Source: Trissonchulus latispiculum
Lineage: Eukaryota; Nematoda; Enoplea; Enoplida; Ironidae
Direction of reading: 5' to 3'
NCBI GenBank assembly: GCA_030248195.1
Contig: JASAND010012742.1
Coordinates: 17,440 to 81,439 of the forward strand
DNA length: 64,000 bases
The notes under the pieces were generated by a model. It was not told the origin of the DNA, did no database searches, and saw nothing but the letters and a program-made list of their open reading frames with translations. Each line of letters opens with the position of its first letter. Position 1 is the stretch's first letter. A program made the translations under genes and the position numbers. Positions 30,691 to 42,531 of the stretch are shown one piece after another.

Positions 30691-31650
30691 GCTTGGAGAG
30701 GGGAGTTTGGACTTTGGAGGCCAATTTTGGTTTGCGGGGTTCAAAATATCCTAGTTTTCATGGAAACTGTACCCCAATTTTTCAGAATAAAATTCAAATT
30801 TTTTACATAAACTCCAACAAAAGTAATAAAAAATGACTGATATAGAGCAAACAATTAGGTGGAGTAATTTAAATTATCTGGAAATAGTGGAAGCCGGAGT
30901 TTTCACGCCCTAAGCTAAATTCTTAGAAAGCTTTAATGTAATAATTGACATTAAGCAAATAATATAATAGGCATGGAGGGTGGAAAAGGTCCTGTGTCTA
31001 TTGTACATAATAAAATATTTCAATTTAAAGATTTATTGCTACATTAAGCTTCACGCAGAGACCAAGCCGCCCAGACGGAAAAGGTACCCTCTGCAAATGC
31101 GAGCTGCAAACACGAAAGTTGGGATCCAAAGGAAGCTTTCCTTAAAAACTGCTCACTTTTTGTTACAATATCTCAAGCGAAAATATTCTGGTACCAGCTG
31201 GTACCAGTCAACGCTTACGATTAAATAGGAGTAACACAGCAACAGTACCAGTTATAACCCCAAATCCCCCCTCCCATTTGCACATTGTTCTTATCCGACA
31301 TTTTCAAGGTGTTGACCCTCCATAAGGGGATGGGTGGCTTCGATGCGATGAAAGAAGCGCAGTCACTTCTGCTCCGGCAGTAGCCTTGTCTACGCATTGG
31401 GTAATTGCATTATGCAATTATTCAACGCCAGACCATGCACCCTGAGCAAAATTGGTTTGGTTTTACCCCTCCTCTTGAAAGCATCTGGGGTGTGGCACCA
31501 AGGAAATAAAGAAGTTTGGTTATATTTCTGTGAGAAAAGCTACAGAATTGCTTGAAAGAGCAATAATGTAAAGCACAACGAGTCACGAGAAATTTCGAAT
31601 GAATATAGCTATAACTAGGCAGCCACTGCCCAACCAGTCTTGTGCAGGAG
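30691..31650. other. Stretch with no confident gene
   Basis: A frame near 31045-31100 (ETKPPRRKRYPLQM) faintly recalls the segment before a Gypsy RT domain, but is too short to call. The remainder shows no features I can support. Confidence 0.35.
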
Positions 31651-31829
31651 GAGAAATTCTAGGGGGGGGGGGTGAGCCGGCGGCCGCGGGTTTTTGCCCA
31701 GAAAACCGGAAAACTCCGGATTCTGGGGGGAGGTGAGGGACCCCTCTGGGGGGTGAGCTCCAGGTCTGGGGGGTGAACCCCCCCCCAAGCACATGTATGT
31801 GCCCAACTGTCAAAAATTGAAGAAACATG
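31651..31829. repeat. G/C-rich low-complexity insertion
   Basis: Runs of G and C (for example 31662-31672 and 31778-31787) surround a CCGGAAAACTCCGG fold. Composition contrasts with the AT-rich flanks. ORFs here are Pro-rich artefacts. Confidence 0.5.
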
Positions 31830-31971
31830 CCCTGAACGGAAAGGCCAAATTATTTAAGCGGGTTAGGGTGTTAGAAAAACAAATGAACTTATTTTGGAAA
31901 TTTTCATTATATCTCATCTTAGTTTAAGTTAACAACCTGTGATAGGTGCCCATAAGGAATCACCACCTTAA
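31830..31971. mobile_element. End of a TTAA-family element, copy 2
   Basis: Matches 28850-28998 and ends GGAATCACCACCTTAA. The same TTAA is the left target site of the next element. Confidence 0.55.
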
Positions 31972-34900
31972 GGGGGCGCTTGCATTATTGGGAGGGATAA
32001 TTGATAGAAACTTTGTACTGACCGCTCAATTAACCTGAAGAAATCACAACTGAATTTAGTTTTGTTGGCGGGGCATGTATTGACAAAATTTTGGCAACGG
32101 AGACCACCTGCTTGGCTAGCTACCGGTATGGCTTAAAATTTTATTAAAGCTGCAAACGATAAATTCGAATGTACTAGGTGAAAGAGAATAAAAAGAGCGT
32201 TGCAATGATGTGAATATCTCTTCGGCACGTGGTTTCAATCATATTACAATTACAATTACAGGCGGTTGAACATATGGCAAAGTTACGTTGACCATTCCCA
32301 TTGCGTATGGAAAAGTAAAACTAGTCCACGGAAAATGAATTCTACAGGATTTTTCATGATGTTTTGTGTTGTATTTGCATATTAGTTTAAGCAATACACT
32401 ATGCATCTTATTAAAAACATAATATTTGCACTAAACAGAAGCGAAATTTTCAAATTTAATTTTCTCATTAATGCTATACCCAAGGTTGCTCTAATTTTGA
32501 ATGTACGCAGGGGCAACTTTTTTAGTTTTTTGTGGCAGACCTAGGAATTAATAGCTAGTTAAAATACACAATTAGGTAAATAATGTAAGTAAATTTAAGA
32601 AACCTTTTGACTTAATCAAGCACAAAAGCTGAAATAAAGAATAATAAAGCAGTAGGTAGCTTGTATAGGTATTAGTTGTTGTCTTGTTAGTTAGCAATAA
32701 AGTAATCTGTAATTGTTCTTGTCTGTGTTAGTTAGTAGCTCTGTATTGTCTTGTCCTTGAAATTGTGTGTTGGCTTTGATCAAGTTAGGTTCTTCCTTGG
32801 GATTATTCCTTCTCTTTCTGTCAAAGTTAGAGCTAGAAAAGTGGCCAAACGATTTATAGTTTAGTTTGAAATGGAAATTGGATTTGTGTTCTCTATTTTA
32901 TCAACTTGCCAGAAAATAGAAAGTTCTAGACGCTTGCTTACGTCAATAGAAAGCTAGAAAGGAGAAACCAAAAGTTAGATTACCCTAGAGGATTTTTGGA
33001 AAGAAATTTGGAACTATTTCGGGTTTTGAGATAAATTGCTGGGTGTTTCGTAAACGCCAAAGTCTTACAGTAGCCAAGAAAGCATAACTTAGTAATTCTA
33101 TTCTCTTAGTAGTCTCGGTACTGACCAAAAATTATTGGAACCGAACTGTGAGCGCTTGTCCTGAGTTAACCTTTGAAGTTAGCCTGTATAAAGTATATAT
33201 TTTTAGAAAGCTCAGGAGGAGGAGAATCCGGTAAAACCATCATATCCGGTCTATACAATGCTAATGCTAATGCTAATGGACAATGCTAATTCATTCATAC
33301 TCTAGCACATTGGTCCTTGGCCCAAGACATCTCCGAAAATCCGGTCACATCCGGTCTATGTCCGGTAACCGGACATCTAGGTCACAAAAACTGTACAGCA
33401 AGATGGGTAGGACGTACAGTTGCGCTGATTGAATTTTTAGATTCAGCGGGTCGAAATTAGTCTATATACAAAGTTTTTCTCCAATTTGGATCAAAATTGC
33501 GTGATTTACGGTCGTATCCGGTGCGAAAAAAACCGGAAAAATCGGGTTTTCCGGTCTGGTGCTCGGAATCTCGGATAAAAAATGTTAGTTTTTGGCACAA
33601 TGAATATTTGGGAGGCTACTTTCATTTTACCGGTGTCAAAGTAATCGAATATACGGTCGATTTCCGGTTGTAAGCCTTGACATTGAGATTTCATGGGCTA
33701 TTATCTTAGTATCCGGTTGGTCCGGAAGTCAAATTATTTCATTAAAATGATATTTAATCTATCCCTAACAAGCATCAACCTCAAATTACTTCATATCTGC
33801 TGTAATTTTTGAATGACAGCGTTTTAAAAACGTGCTGATTTTGCTTGTTTTGTGTAATTATTAAACCGGATATGCGATTTGATCCCATGCGCTTAACTTT
33901 GTCGCTTAATAACTTATTATAACTTATTTTTGAACCATTTTAAAACGCTATCATTCAAAATTTACAGCAGATATGAAGTAATTTGAGGTTGATGCTTGTT
34001 AGGGATAGATGAAATATTATTTTAATGAAATAATTTGACTTCCGGACCAACCGGATACTGAGACAATAGCCCACGAAATCTCAAATTTCAAAGCTCAGAA
34101 CTGGAAATCGACCGGATATTCGATTACTTTGACACCGGTAAAATGAAAGTAACCTCCCAAATATTCATTGTGCCAAAAGCTAACATTTTTTATCCGCGAT
34201 TCCGAGCACCAGACCGGAAAACCCGATTTTTCCGGGTTTTTTTCGCACCGGATACGACTATAAATCACGCAATTTGGTCCAAATTGGAGAAAAACTTCGC
34301 ATGTAGACTAATTTCGACCCGCTGAAACTAAAAATTCAATCAGCGAAACTGTACGACCTACCCATCTTGCTGTACAGTTTTGTGACCTGGACATCCGGTT
34401 ACCGGACATAGACCGGATGTGACCGGATTTTCGGAGATGTCTTGGGCCAAGGACCAAGGTGCTAGAGTATGAATGAATTAGCATTGTCTTTCCGAATCTG
34501 AAGCGTTTTTATCGATTTGGCATCCGGTAACCGGATATAGACCGGATATAATGGTTTTACCGGGTTCTTCTCCTCCTGAGCTTTCTAAAAATATATACTT
34601 TATATAGACTAACTTCAAAGGTTAACTCAGGACAAGCGCTCACAGTTCGGTTCCAAGAATTTTTGGTCAGACTTTAGTTGTTGAAGAGTCAAGTTGTGCT
34701 TGTGAATCTTGCTCCGATTCTGTACTTGTAATCCTGTCTTGGTCATTAAAGCATCGTGTTGTGTATCAGTTGCCTAGTAGCCGAAGACTCAGAAGACAGT
34801 TAGAACCTGTAGAGGCATACAAACTTTAACGAACTTTATCCACTGCGTTTTACTCTGCTACGTCGTTGGTCAGCCCACATCCTGCGACATTTTATTTAAA

Positions 34901-35230
34901 TAGCATATTCCGCTAAACATTAATTTTCAAAGTTTTCGATCATGGATACAGATCTCAAGTTTGCATAAATCGAAAAACTGAAAAAATTGCTTCAGCATTA
35001 AGTTTATTTATGCATTTGTGCAAAATGAGCTAATTTCATTTCGCCGTTAATGAATGACCGTTTTGAAAACTTAGAGTTATCCCTATTATGTAAGTCGCAA
35101 GCCAATCACTGGATTCTTCAAATTCTACATACTGCTAGTATTTAATACCAGCTACCATTGCTGAAAGTTCGAACTGAATTAGATGAAAAATTAACTCAGG
35201 AGAACCGTTCCCGGTAATGCAAGCGCCCCC
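31972..35230. mobile_element. 3.26-kb TTAA-flanked TIR element
   Basis: TTAA at 31968-31971 and 35231-35234 flank perfect inverted ends GGGGGCGCTTGCATTA. This fits a piggyBac-like target and end structure. There is no transposase ORF. A very large palindrome rich in TCCGG words fills the centre. GCTAAT repeats lie at 33258-33280. Confidence 0.7.
33118..34672. repeat. 1.55-kb palindrome, arms about 710-730 bp
   Basis: The sequence from CTGACCAAAAATT (about 33120) is mirrored to AATTTTTGGTCAG (about 34671) with good identity. Landmarks TCCGGTAACCGGA and GCGAAAAAAACCGG appear in both arms. The spacer is about 33830-33940. Arms carry scattered substitutions, so it is not a fresh duplication. Confidence 0.8.
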
Positions 35231-35299
35231 TTAAGAAAATCGATTTCTTAAACAATCTCTGTGGGTTGCTGGCCAGATTTCGAATTCATTGAATAGCCA

Positions 35300-35645
35300 T
35301 AGTAAGCGATATCGAGAAGGCGTTCCTTCATATGGGTCTGACACCTAAGGATAGGGAGTAGGGACGTCACTAGATTCCTGTGGCTCAAAAACACAAGCAA
35401 ACTTCAACACGGTTCCAATATGATCACTTACCGCTTCACAAGGGTGCCATTTGGTACGATTTCAACCCATTCCTTCTTGCTGCGACAGTGCAGCTCGCCT
35501 TCTTCAACAGACCTCTGAGTCAGCTGAATTGATCACAAAAAATACGTACGTGGACATGGTTATCTGCCGTGTCAATAATTCCTTTAGAGCAATTAAATTT
35601 CCAGCGAGAGTCCAAGGATCTGTTTTAGGGTATTTCAATCAACCT
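35300..35645 (+). pseudogene. BEL/Pao reverse transcriptase fragment
   Basis: Pieces of an RT appear in order but in different frames. They are DIEKAFLHMGLTPKDRE (about 35310-35360), TRFLWL (about 35370), YRFTRVPFGT (about 35432-35460) and TYVDMVIC (about 35548). The last corresponds to the catalytic YVDD with one Asp lost. These motifs are characteristic of BEL/Pao. Stops and frameshifts show an old remnant. Confidence 0.65.
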
Positions 35646-35827
35646 TCGTGAGTGGTTGTCGAACTCGTCTGAGCAGATGAAATCTATTCCTGCAAGGGAG
35701 AAGGTAGTGGAACGTCCATAGGAATGCCTTGGAATGATTTCTTCCAATAGTAATAGAATGGCTGTGCTAATAACCAGAAGAAACTGGTTTAGTCAATTCA
35801 TTGATTACATGGATATACATATAGATA

Positions 35828-35828
<1 letters not shown>

Positions 35829-35918
<90 letters not shown>
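35829..35918. repeat. (TA)n microsatellite, about 45 units
   Basis: Uninterrupted TA dinucleotides; overlapping Tyr-Ile ORFs are artefacts. Confidence 0.95.
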
Positions 35919-35922
<4 letters not shown>

Positions 35923-36053
35923 CATATATACAGATATACATATACATGGTATATACTGAGCGAAAGAGTCCTTTGAACTCAATGACCCAATTGTTCGAAA
36001 ATGGAAAGTGGAGTGGGACTCCAGTGGAGTACTGGAAAGTGGAGTACTGAAAG

Positions 36054-37986
36054 TAGAGTTGGGATCGGTTCCAATTTTCAAAACCGGTTCCGGTTCCGGT
36101 TCTAGAGTACCGGTTCCGGTTCCGGTTCCGGTTCCGGTTCCGGTTCCGGTTCTAGCTTCCGGTTCCCGGTTCCAAGTACAAAATTCGTAGTTACATTTTA
36201 GCATTATTTAATATTGGATGCAGGCCCCCAGCAAGGGTTCTACAATCAAAATTATAAAGCAATACTGCAAAACAATTGGAATAGGTAATGCGATAATAAC
36301 CAACTGGGTTAAACTTTTTGTTTACTTAGAATTTTAAAGTTTTTGCCTTACCTTGAATTTGCTCCATTACAAATGCTGTTACTATATGCACAACATACAC
36401 TAAAACTTGTAAAAAATTAAAACTTTAGTATGGTCGAGCAAATTGTTTCGATAATTCACGGTGAGATTCTACTGTGCGTCTAAATGCAGACAGCGCCTTC
36501 TGAACAGAATCTTGTAAACTGCACAACGCTTCAGTAAAACATGCTGAGAATTGAGATATACTGGAGCTTAAATTTTTATTTCTATAGAAAGAGTACAGTG
36601 TCAGAAGCAAATAGTTTCCAAAACATTTAAATGCATTTAAAATATTTAAAAGCTGAAAGCCAAATTGGAAAGAAGAACATATATATTAAAGTTATATTTA
36701 ACGAGGAAATGTACAGTCGCTTGATTACACAAAATAGCTAACATTAAACAGATACTTCTACATGCTGTTCCATGATTTGAACTTTGACTTTCGTCGCCGT
36801 TGCCGATAGCTTAAAAATAAGAAAATAAGTACTCAACTTTCGAAGTTTTCTACTCCTCTAAAATTTACTATTTTTTAAAAAAATGTTGCTTAAATCTTGC
36901 GTGCTGACAACACCACCTTCCATTTACCAATTTTTTGAGAAGATATACTCAATTTCCGACTACATCCCATCGAGCTCTCATCTTTTCTATGAGGTTAATA
37001 TTCAAAAATGTAAGCTGGTTAAAAATTTCCTTCGGCGCTGTATCGTTCACGTCCGAACGAAAGTGTCCGTCTTTCATCAATTACAATTGGAATTTTAGAA
37101 CAGAAAATTTCAAAAATTCGTTAAAATTAATTTAGAGACATTTTCACAACTGCATTTTGTAATACACACAAAATTACTTAACAAAATTTAAAAACTCAGA
37201 AGCATGAAAACAAAAAATTACGAAATTCCTTCCAGAATAAAGGAAGTAAGTAGAAATTTTCCCTTACAATACATGTTCCTAATTTTTCAAGTATGTTTAA
37301 CATTTAATTTTTGTCTTAACAGACGGGATGTCGCTAATGTTGATTCAAAGAAACATTTGAAATTTCTCTTAATTCTATGCCTCGGCTTCAGCAAAACCCG
37401 AAACGTGCCTCGATCGCCTGAAGAGGGGAAGCGGGGAGTTTGTGTCAACTTCAATGGAAGCTGAAGGTGTCGTTTTCAGTTTAGGCTCTAAATTTATTCT
37501 ATGGAGTTTCAGCTTCAGTTTCAGTTCCAATAATTGTACCTTCATTTCACGTTTAGTTTGAAACTTTTAATTATTATCAGTCTCATCTTACATATTTCGC
37601 CTTCAGCTCTAAATTTATTTAGTTTCAGTTCAAACTGAATTTTTAGTTTCAATTTCAGTCACTAGTTTGAAAAGACAATATGAATGGCAAAAATTATAGA
37701 TATTGTCTATAACGGTCTAGCGTTGTTCACTAATGCAATATATGTTCACTAATGCAACAGTGAATGGCAACCACGAAAACAAAATTCAGCTTTTGCAAAA
37801 TTTAAACTCCTGCAAAAAAATTAGTTCAAGCCCATTTTTAAGAGTGGAACCGGCCGGTTCCAAATCCTACCGGTTCCGGTTCCGGTTCCGGTTCCGGTTC
37901 CGGTTCTAAAATTCCTTCCGGTTCGGTTCCGGTTCCGGTTCCGGTTCCGGTTCCAACCGGTTCTAGTGGAACCGGTCCCAACTCTA
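36054..37986. mobile_element. hAT-like element with GGTTCC subterminal arrays
   Basis: Ends TAGAGTTGGGATCGGTTCC and (complement) TAGAGTTGGGACCGGTTCC are inverted repeats. They are flanked by an exact 8-bp duplication ACTGAAAG (36046-36053 and 37987-37994). Both the TAGRGTTGGG terminus and the 8-bp duplication are typical of hAT. Subterminal blocks 36085-36160 and 37865-37975 are tandem GGTTCC. Weaker GTTTCAG words occur at 37500-37660. No intact transposase was seen. Confidence 0.8.
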
Positions 37987-38488
37987 ACTGAAAGAACCGA
38001 ATTTCATAGCAACAGTATTGAGTTGCACTGCACATACACAATCAAACAAATACATTTATGAGAAACATCAGAGTTTCTTCAAAACATAATGATTTTTTCA
38101 TTAATTTATTATTCACTGTCGTTGACACATGTTGCACTTGAAACTTTTTCCGGGTCCTTTCTCCTCTGTGAATTTTCGTAATAGTAGTTACTTTTTATAT
38201 TATTTTGACCACACCACAACACTGAGCGAAAACAGGAATATAATGTGAACAAACATAGCAACAGGGACAAATATATAACTAGCAAATGGAATCGGTTTCC
38301 TAAATCTTAATTGATTTAATTAAGCCCAGCAATTAATTTTTCTATCGTTCAAGCAGTCTTTGCGTTTACTGAACCATAAGACAATTTTATCAGGTTAAAT
38401 TAATGTAGAATCTTACTGAGGAAGCTTCAGATTCAACAGTTCGCAAAGCTTTTAGACAAAATTATATTTCACTGTAGAGTATATGTTT

Positions 38489-38707
38489 CTATTTTTGATG
38501 CATTTGAAGTTGACGTTGGGCAATGGCCCTCTGCATATGCATTCGCAGTTCGTCCGGTCCCATGGATTCGCGCGGAGTCAGATATTGCTGAGTTTCGTCG
38601 AAGGGAAATTGCGCGTTATACTGGAGTCGAAGACCGTCGTTCGTCTCAGCCCTGGGCGTCGGAGCGGCTGCCATGCAACCTTCGCATTGAAATAATACTA
38701 AAACAAT
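38489..38707 (-). CDS. Candidate terminal exon of a small secreted protein
   Basis: The minus-strand frame has hydrophobic residues VLVLFQCEGC just before an in-frame Met. It then encodes a polar, Gln/Arg-rich segment (LRLQYNAQFPFDETQQYL; DELRMHMQRAIAQRQLQMHQ) to a TAG at 38491-38489. Its GC content and codon pattern stand out from the AT-rich flanks. A possible acceptor (TTGTTTTAG) lies near 38698. Signal-peptide plus short tail suggests a secreted peptide, but no family is recognised and upstream exons were not found. Confidence 0.35.
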   Translation of the reverse strand: MVLVLFQCEGCMAAAPTPRAETNDGLRLQYNAQFPFDETQQYLTPRESMGPDELRMHMQRAIAQRQLQMHQK

Positions 38708-38941
38708 CTAATTAGGTTCCAAAATTAGATAGTTGACTCAATAATGTTTCACATATTTCGTTGTACAAAACGCCATCTGAAGAGGTGAACAGTGGCAGAG
38801 ATATTCAGCTATAAAGTTGGAAAAATTGAAAATCACTGCGATTTGCCCTCCAAGGTCATGTTGCGACAGAACGGTAGCGAAATTTGGGTCAACTAATATG
38901 GCAAATTGATTCTGTGGGTTGGCTAATATTTTAATGCTTAA

Positions 38942-41004
38942 GGTGGTGGTTTCCTTTTGTGTAAATTTGGACCTATATATAAGCTTCAAATTTATTTGAT
39001 GAAAGGAGAAGAAATTTCAAAAAAGGTTTGGGTTATGGGGGTGGAGAGATACGAAATTTTCGGTTTTTGGCACTATGCTCTCAGTAGATAGTCGCTATAT
39101 AGGTACATCAGAGTGGTTGTTATGGATGGAAAGAGGGTACAAAAACGCACATTTTTGCTTTTACAAGCTGGGCTATCTCTAGTGGTTAAGGGGGGTCGCC
39201 GGGTACCAAATTTCATAGTCACCGATTTCGCTCATTTCTGGGTATAATATACCCCCATATGTGCCCAAAAACAAGACAATTTTTTAGAGTCCCAGAATCA
39301 ATCCTGTTAAGAGATATTGCAGTTCAAATCCCTACGATTTAGTATTTACGCCACGATGCCTGCTAAGGGCTTCGAAGACGTGTACACATAGGATGACAAA
39401 GATGTATGTAAGTATGATTGTTGGGATATTTATTGCTGTGCAAATGACAATGATATCCACGAGCGAGAAACGGTGTTTGAACGGTTGCGGAAAAAGCGCT
39501 TTGCAGCGGATAAAGGGAGCTTTCTCGTACTGCTTTGTAGAGACTTGGTGCAAGAAGATAAAATGTTCAGGTACATCGAGAGCTTCAGATTTGATATAAA
39601 ATTTGGCTATAATGTAAAAAAAAAAAAAATGGTACGTTTTTGACCATAGGCCTCCGTCCACACACGGGCGTTAAACAACAGCAATGGAGAGGGGAGTGGG
39701 GATCGGAAACACACGAAACTTCTTGAGAGGGAGAGCTTTCACCCGACTTATGGACCATTATATCCAAAAAATTGAGAAAATGACGTATTTTTGAGGCAAA
39801 AAACGGCAACGCGGTAACCAAAAGTATGAACTACCTGCAGAAAGGGGGGCAAATTTGTAAAAGGAAAATGAAACCCCTATTGGGGAACGGGGTAAAAATT
39901 AAAAGGGAAATTATCTGTTCAGTAAACGGTAGTTTACAACCTACGAGACTATCTCTAGTGGTGTTGGTAAGTCAAATTTGTGCAAACCGGGGTCAACATT
40001 GGAAATTTTGTGGAATTCCTGAGCTAACGCAAAACCTCATATAGATATTAACAGCTACTAGTCCAGATTAACATTTTGCCAAGTTATAGCTCTTTTTGTT
40101 CTTACACGGCGCTCAAACTTTTGGTTACCGCGAACAAGAGAAAATTTCCTAACTTTTGGGGTTTCAGTCACCTTGGAGGACTATTGTGAATGATAGGGAA
40201 AGTTTTGCAACAAACGCAACTGTCTTGTTTTGCGGACCCGAGGAGAAGGGGGGGGGAAAGAGAAGAGGGAGTACGAAATATGTGTTAATTTTGGGGTCAA
40301 AAAACGGCCATTTTCGAGGAAATCAGTTTTTTCAAAATTACTGCCAAATTGTACGGACAATTTCCGTTTGTTTATACTCAATCGATACGGGGTCTAATTG
40401 CTCATTTTATCAATATCTGTTCGCTGGGATTTGTTGCTTTAAGCTACAGATTTGGGCGAAAAACTATTTTGGCTAAACTGCTATTATTTTGTTTTGAACA
40501 TCGATTTCTGAAAAAGTACCCAATGGATTTGCCTGATTTTTGGCTGAATGAAAATTCGCCTTATAGCGGAGGGACATTTTTCTTGGTTTGAGCTAAAACG
40601 TCTCCAGTTGCGAGAAAACTGAATACAAAGTTGCCAAATTTCGTCTCACCGCACATTTGATGGATTATCTGGAGTATTGAGGCTCGTTGAGCCAAATCCA
40701 AAAAATATCCATCGGCCCATATGTCCTTCACATCATGGCACAAGAAAAGATTTTGGCCGATTCTACAGTTTTGAGAAATCGATGTTCAAAAATTTTTGGT
40801 CTGTATTCAGCCTATCAGATGACTGTATGCCAGAACATTTTTGCTAGTTTTGTAATAATTTTGCTAGTTTCGTAAGCTCATGAGAATGTACAGGTAATAA
40901 GCTTTAAAATGACGTATAAAGCTCTTTTCAATTCCCAAAATTGTGAAAGTTATAGCATTTCAAAAAATCACCACAAAAGCACTGCACAAAAGGATACCAC
41001 CACC
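38942..41004. mobile_element. TTAA-flanked element, 2.06 kb
   Basis: TTAA at 38938-38941 and 41005-41008 flank inverted ends GGTGGTGGTTTCCTTTTGTG (one mismatch between sides). The right part is the inverted relative of the 1008-bp elements at 11549-13568. The left part includes extra sequence with a small ORF. Confidence 0.7.
39393..39599 (+). CDS. Candidate small secreted Cys-containing protein
   Basis: A 68-codon frame: a hydrophobic leader (MYVSMIVGIFIAVQMTM) followed by a basic region with five cysteines (CLNGC, YCFVETWC, KKIKC). A run of 14 A follows at 39616-39629, as if a cDNA had been inserted. The segment encoding YCFVET.CKKIK recurs on the minus strand near 22350-22395. An AG-GTACAT donor-like sequence at 39570 leaves open that it is an exon. 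Function unknown. Confidence 0.3.
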   Translation: MTKMYVSMIVGIFIAVQMTMISTSEKRCLNGCGKSALQRIKGAFSYCFVETWCKKIKCSGTSRASDLI

Positions 41005-41008
41005 TTAA

Positions 41009-41960
41009 ACGACTCCGGATTATCCATTCAGTAGTTCACAGCACATTCTTCAATTGTGAACTCAGCCTTTTTCAGCTAACTGCGCCCTCAACCTTTAACT
41101 TGCTGTAACTTTCAGATACTACATTTCGGACACATCGTTCTATTAGAAAAGTTGTTCAGCTCATCAGTAGCTATCGAATGATATCCAATTTGTCTATATT
41201 TTGGAAATTTCAGAAATTGACTTTTGTGACCTATAAGAGATCAAAGGAGCCGACACGACAGAAAAGTTCTACCTTGAAGCATTTTCCTTTACCATAATGT
41301 CAGGCAGTCATTGAGAGTATGTGCCAATTTTGGTGACTTTCGAGTGGGTAACGAGTGAGAAATTATTAAAAAACGTGAAAATTGTGCAAAATGTTGATTT
41401 TTGGCTAAATTAGCCAATTTTGTGGCAAGTTTTTTGACAGCACTACAAATGGTAGAAATTTGAAACTACTGTCATAAGAATTCTGTGCATACGTAGAGTG
41501 CAATTATCTATAAGCGATTTCTGTAGCTTTGGCCAATCGCGCAGGAGAGGCGAAAATGTTTCGCTGGTCGTGTTTTTCGTGTTACAAAAAGCACCAATTT
41601 TACAAAATTTTGACTTTGAAAAATCACCAAAAATTCGACACTCAACAGAATTGTTCCAGCAGGGTTATTTGCACTCTCTGATATGTCCTTGACATGTACA
41701 ACAAGGTTGTAGCGCTGTATCTTTCATACAGCGAAAAATTTTTCTGCCACAAACTTTTTAACCTAACTTTTTCATTTTCCTATGTTTAACACATGTCGAG
41801 GTCACCTTTGCAGGGCTCTACAGCACGATAGAAGCAATATTACGCAAAACGCTCTTGCCTTGTTTTGAGGACCCATTGGGACTACAAAATATGTGAAAAT
41901 GAGCAAAATCGGAGATGGTCGAAAATCGGCCAAAAAGCGACCCCCCCCCTTAAGGGCGAG
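41009..41960. other. Stretch without a recognised gene
   Basis: AT-rich repeat-like sequence with phrases similar in style to the TTAA-family interiors (GCAAAATTGTG, TTTTGGCTAAATTAGCC). Ends in a C-run at 41941-41949. Nothing coding. Confidence 0.4.
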
Positions 41961-42531
41961 AATACGTTATTATAAAATTATAAATATTATAAAATTATTT
42001 GGCGTAAGTGTGATATATTCTGTATACACTAATGAATGACTGGTCGTAGCAGAATCAGGGTCGCGTAGCGACAGATCCTCCCAAGTCTGGAAGCGTTCCT
42101 AGGTTCAGCAAGAGTATATATATGCTAGGAATAGTACGACACTGTAATCTTCCTAGTGTAGTTGGCCTGTGAGATGCTCGGCACATTAAGGCCGAATCTC
42201 GGGGGGGGGGCACGGGTAACACTGTCAACCGTGTATTTATTGATACATGTTTCTGATCTCCTAACCTTATGTCAAATTTATGTTTAGGTATAAGGCGACC
42301 TCCCGAGTTCTCGTGGTGGGAGCTCAGCTAAGCGTTGTTAAGCATCAGTTCTATCTATCGCATATAAACACACGCTTAACAACGCTAAGGGCAAGCTGAG
42401 CCCTTTCATCGAGTGCTCATCTGTTATGACTTAATGAAAGCAATTCTTTGAATGTCTTTAAAAACGTATAAGATTTGTCCTAGTACTTTGTCTTATCGTG
42501 AATACAGTGATAGTTGACACGTTATGTAAAA
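41961..42531 (+). promoter_or_regulatory. Putative LTR/leader of Gypsy element 2
   Basis: Lies directly upstream of the gag-pol ATG. It contains a strong fold (GGGAGCTCAGCTAAGCG at 42318 pairing with CGCTTAACAACG...GCTGAGCCC to 42403) and a TATA-like CATATAAAC at 42361. LTR borders and a primer-binding site could not be set, and no matching downstream LTR was found. Confidence 0.4.

Noticed and set aside
35734..36204. ORFs with Tyr-Ile repeats or Gly-Thr/Val-Pro repeats
   Set aside because: They only translate the TA microsatellite and the GGTTCC array.
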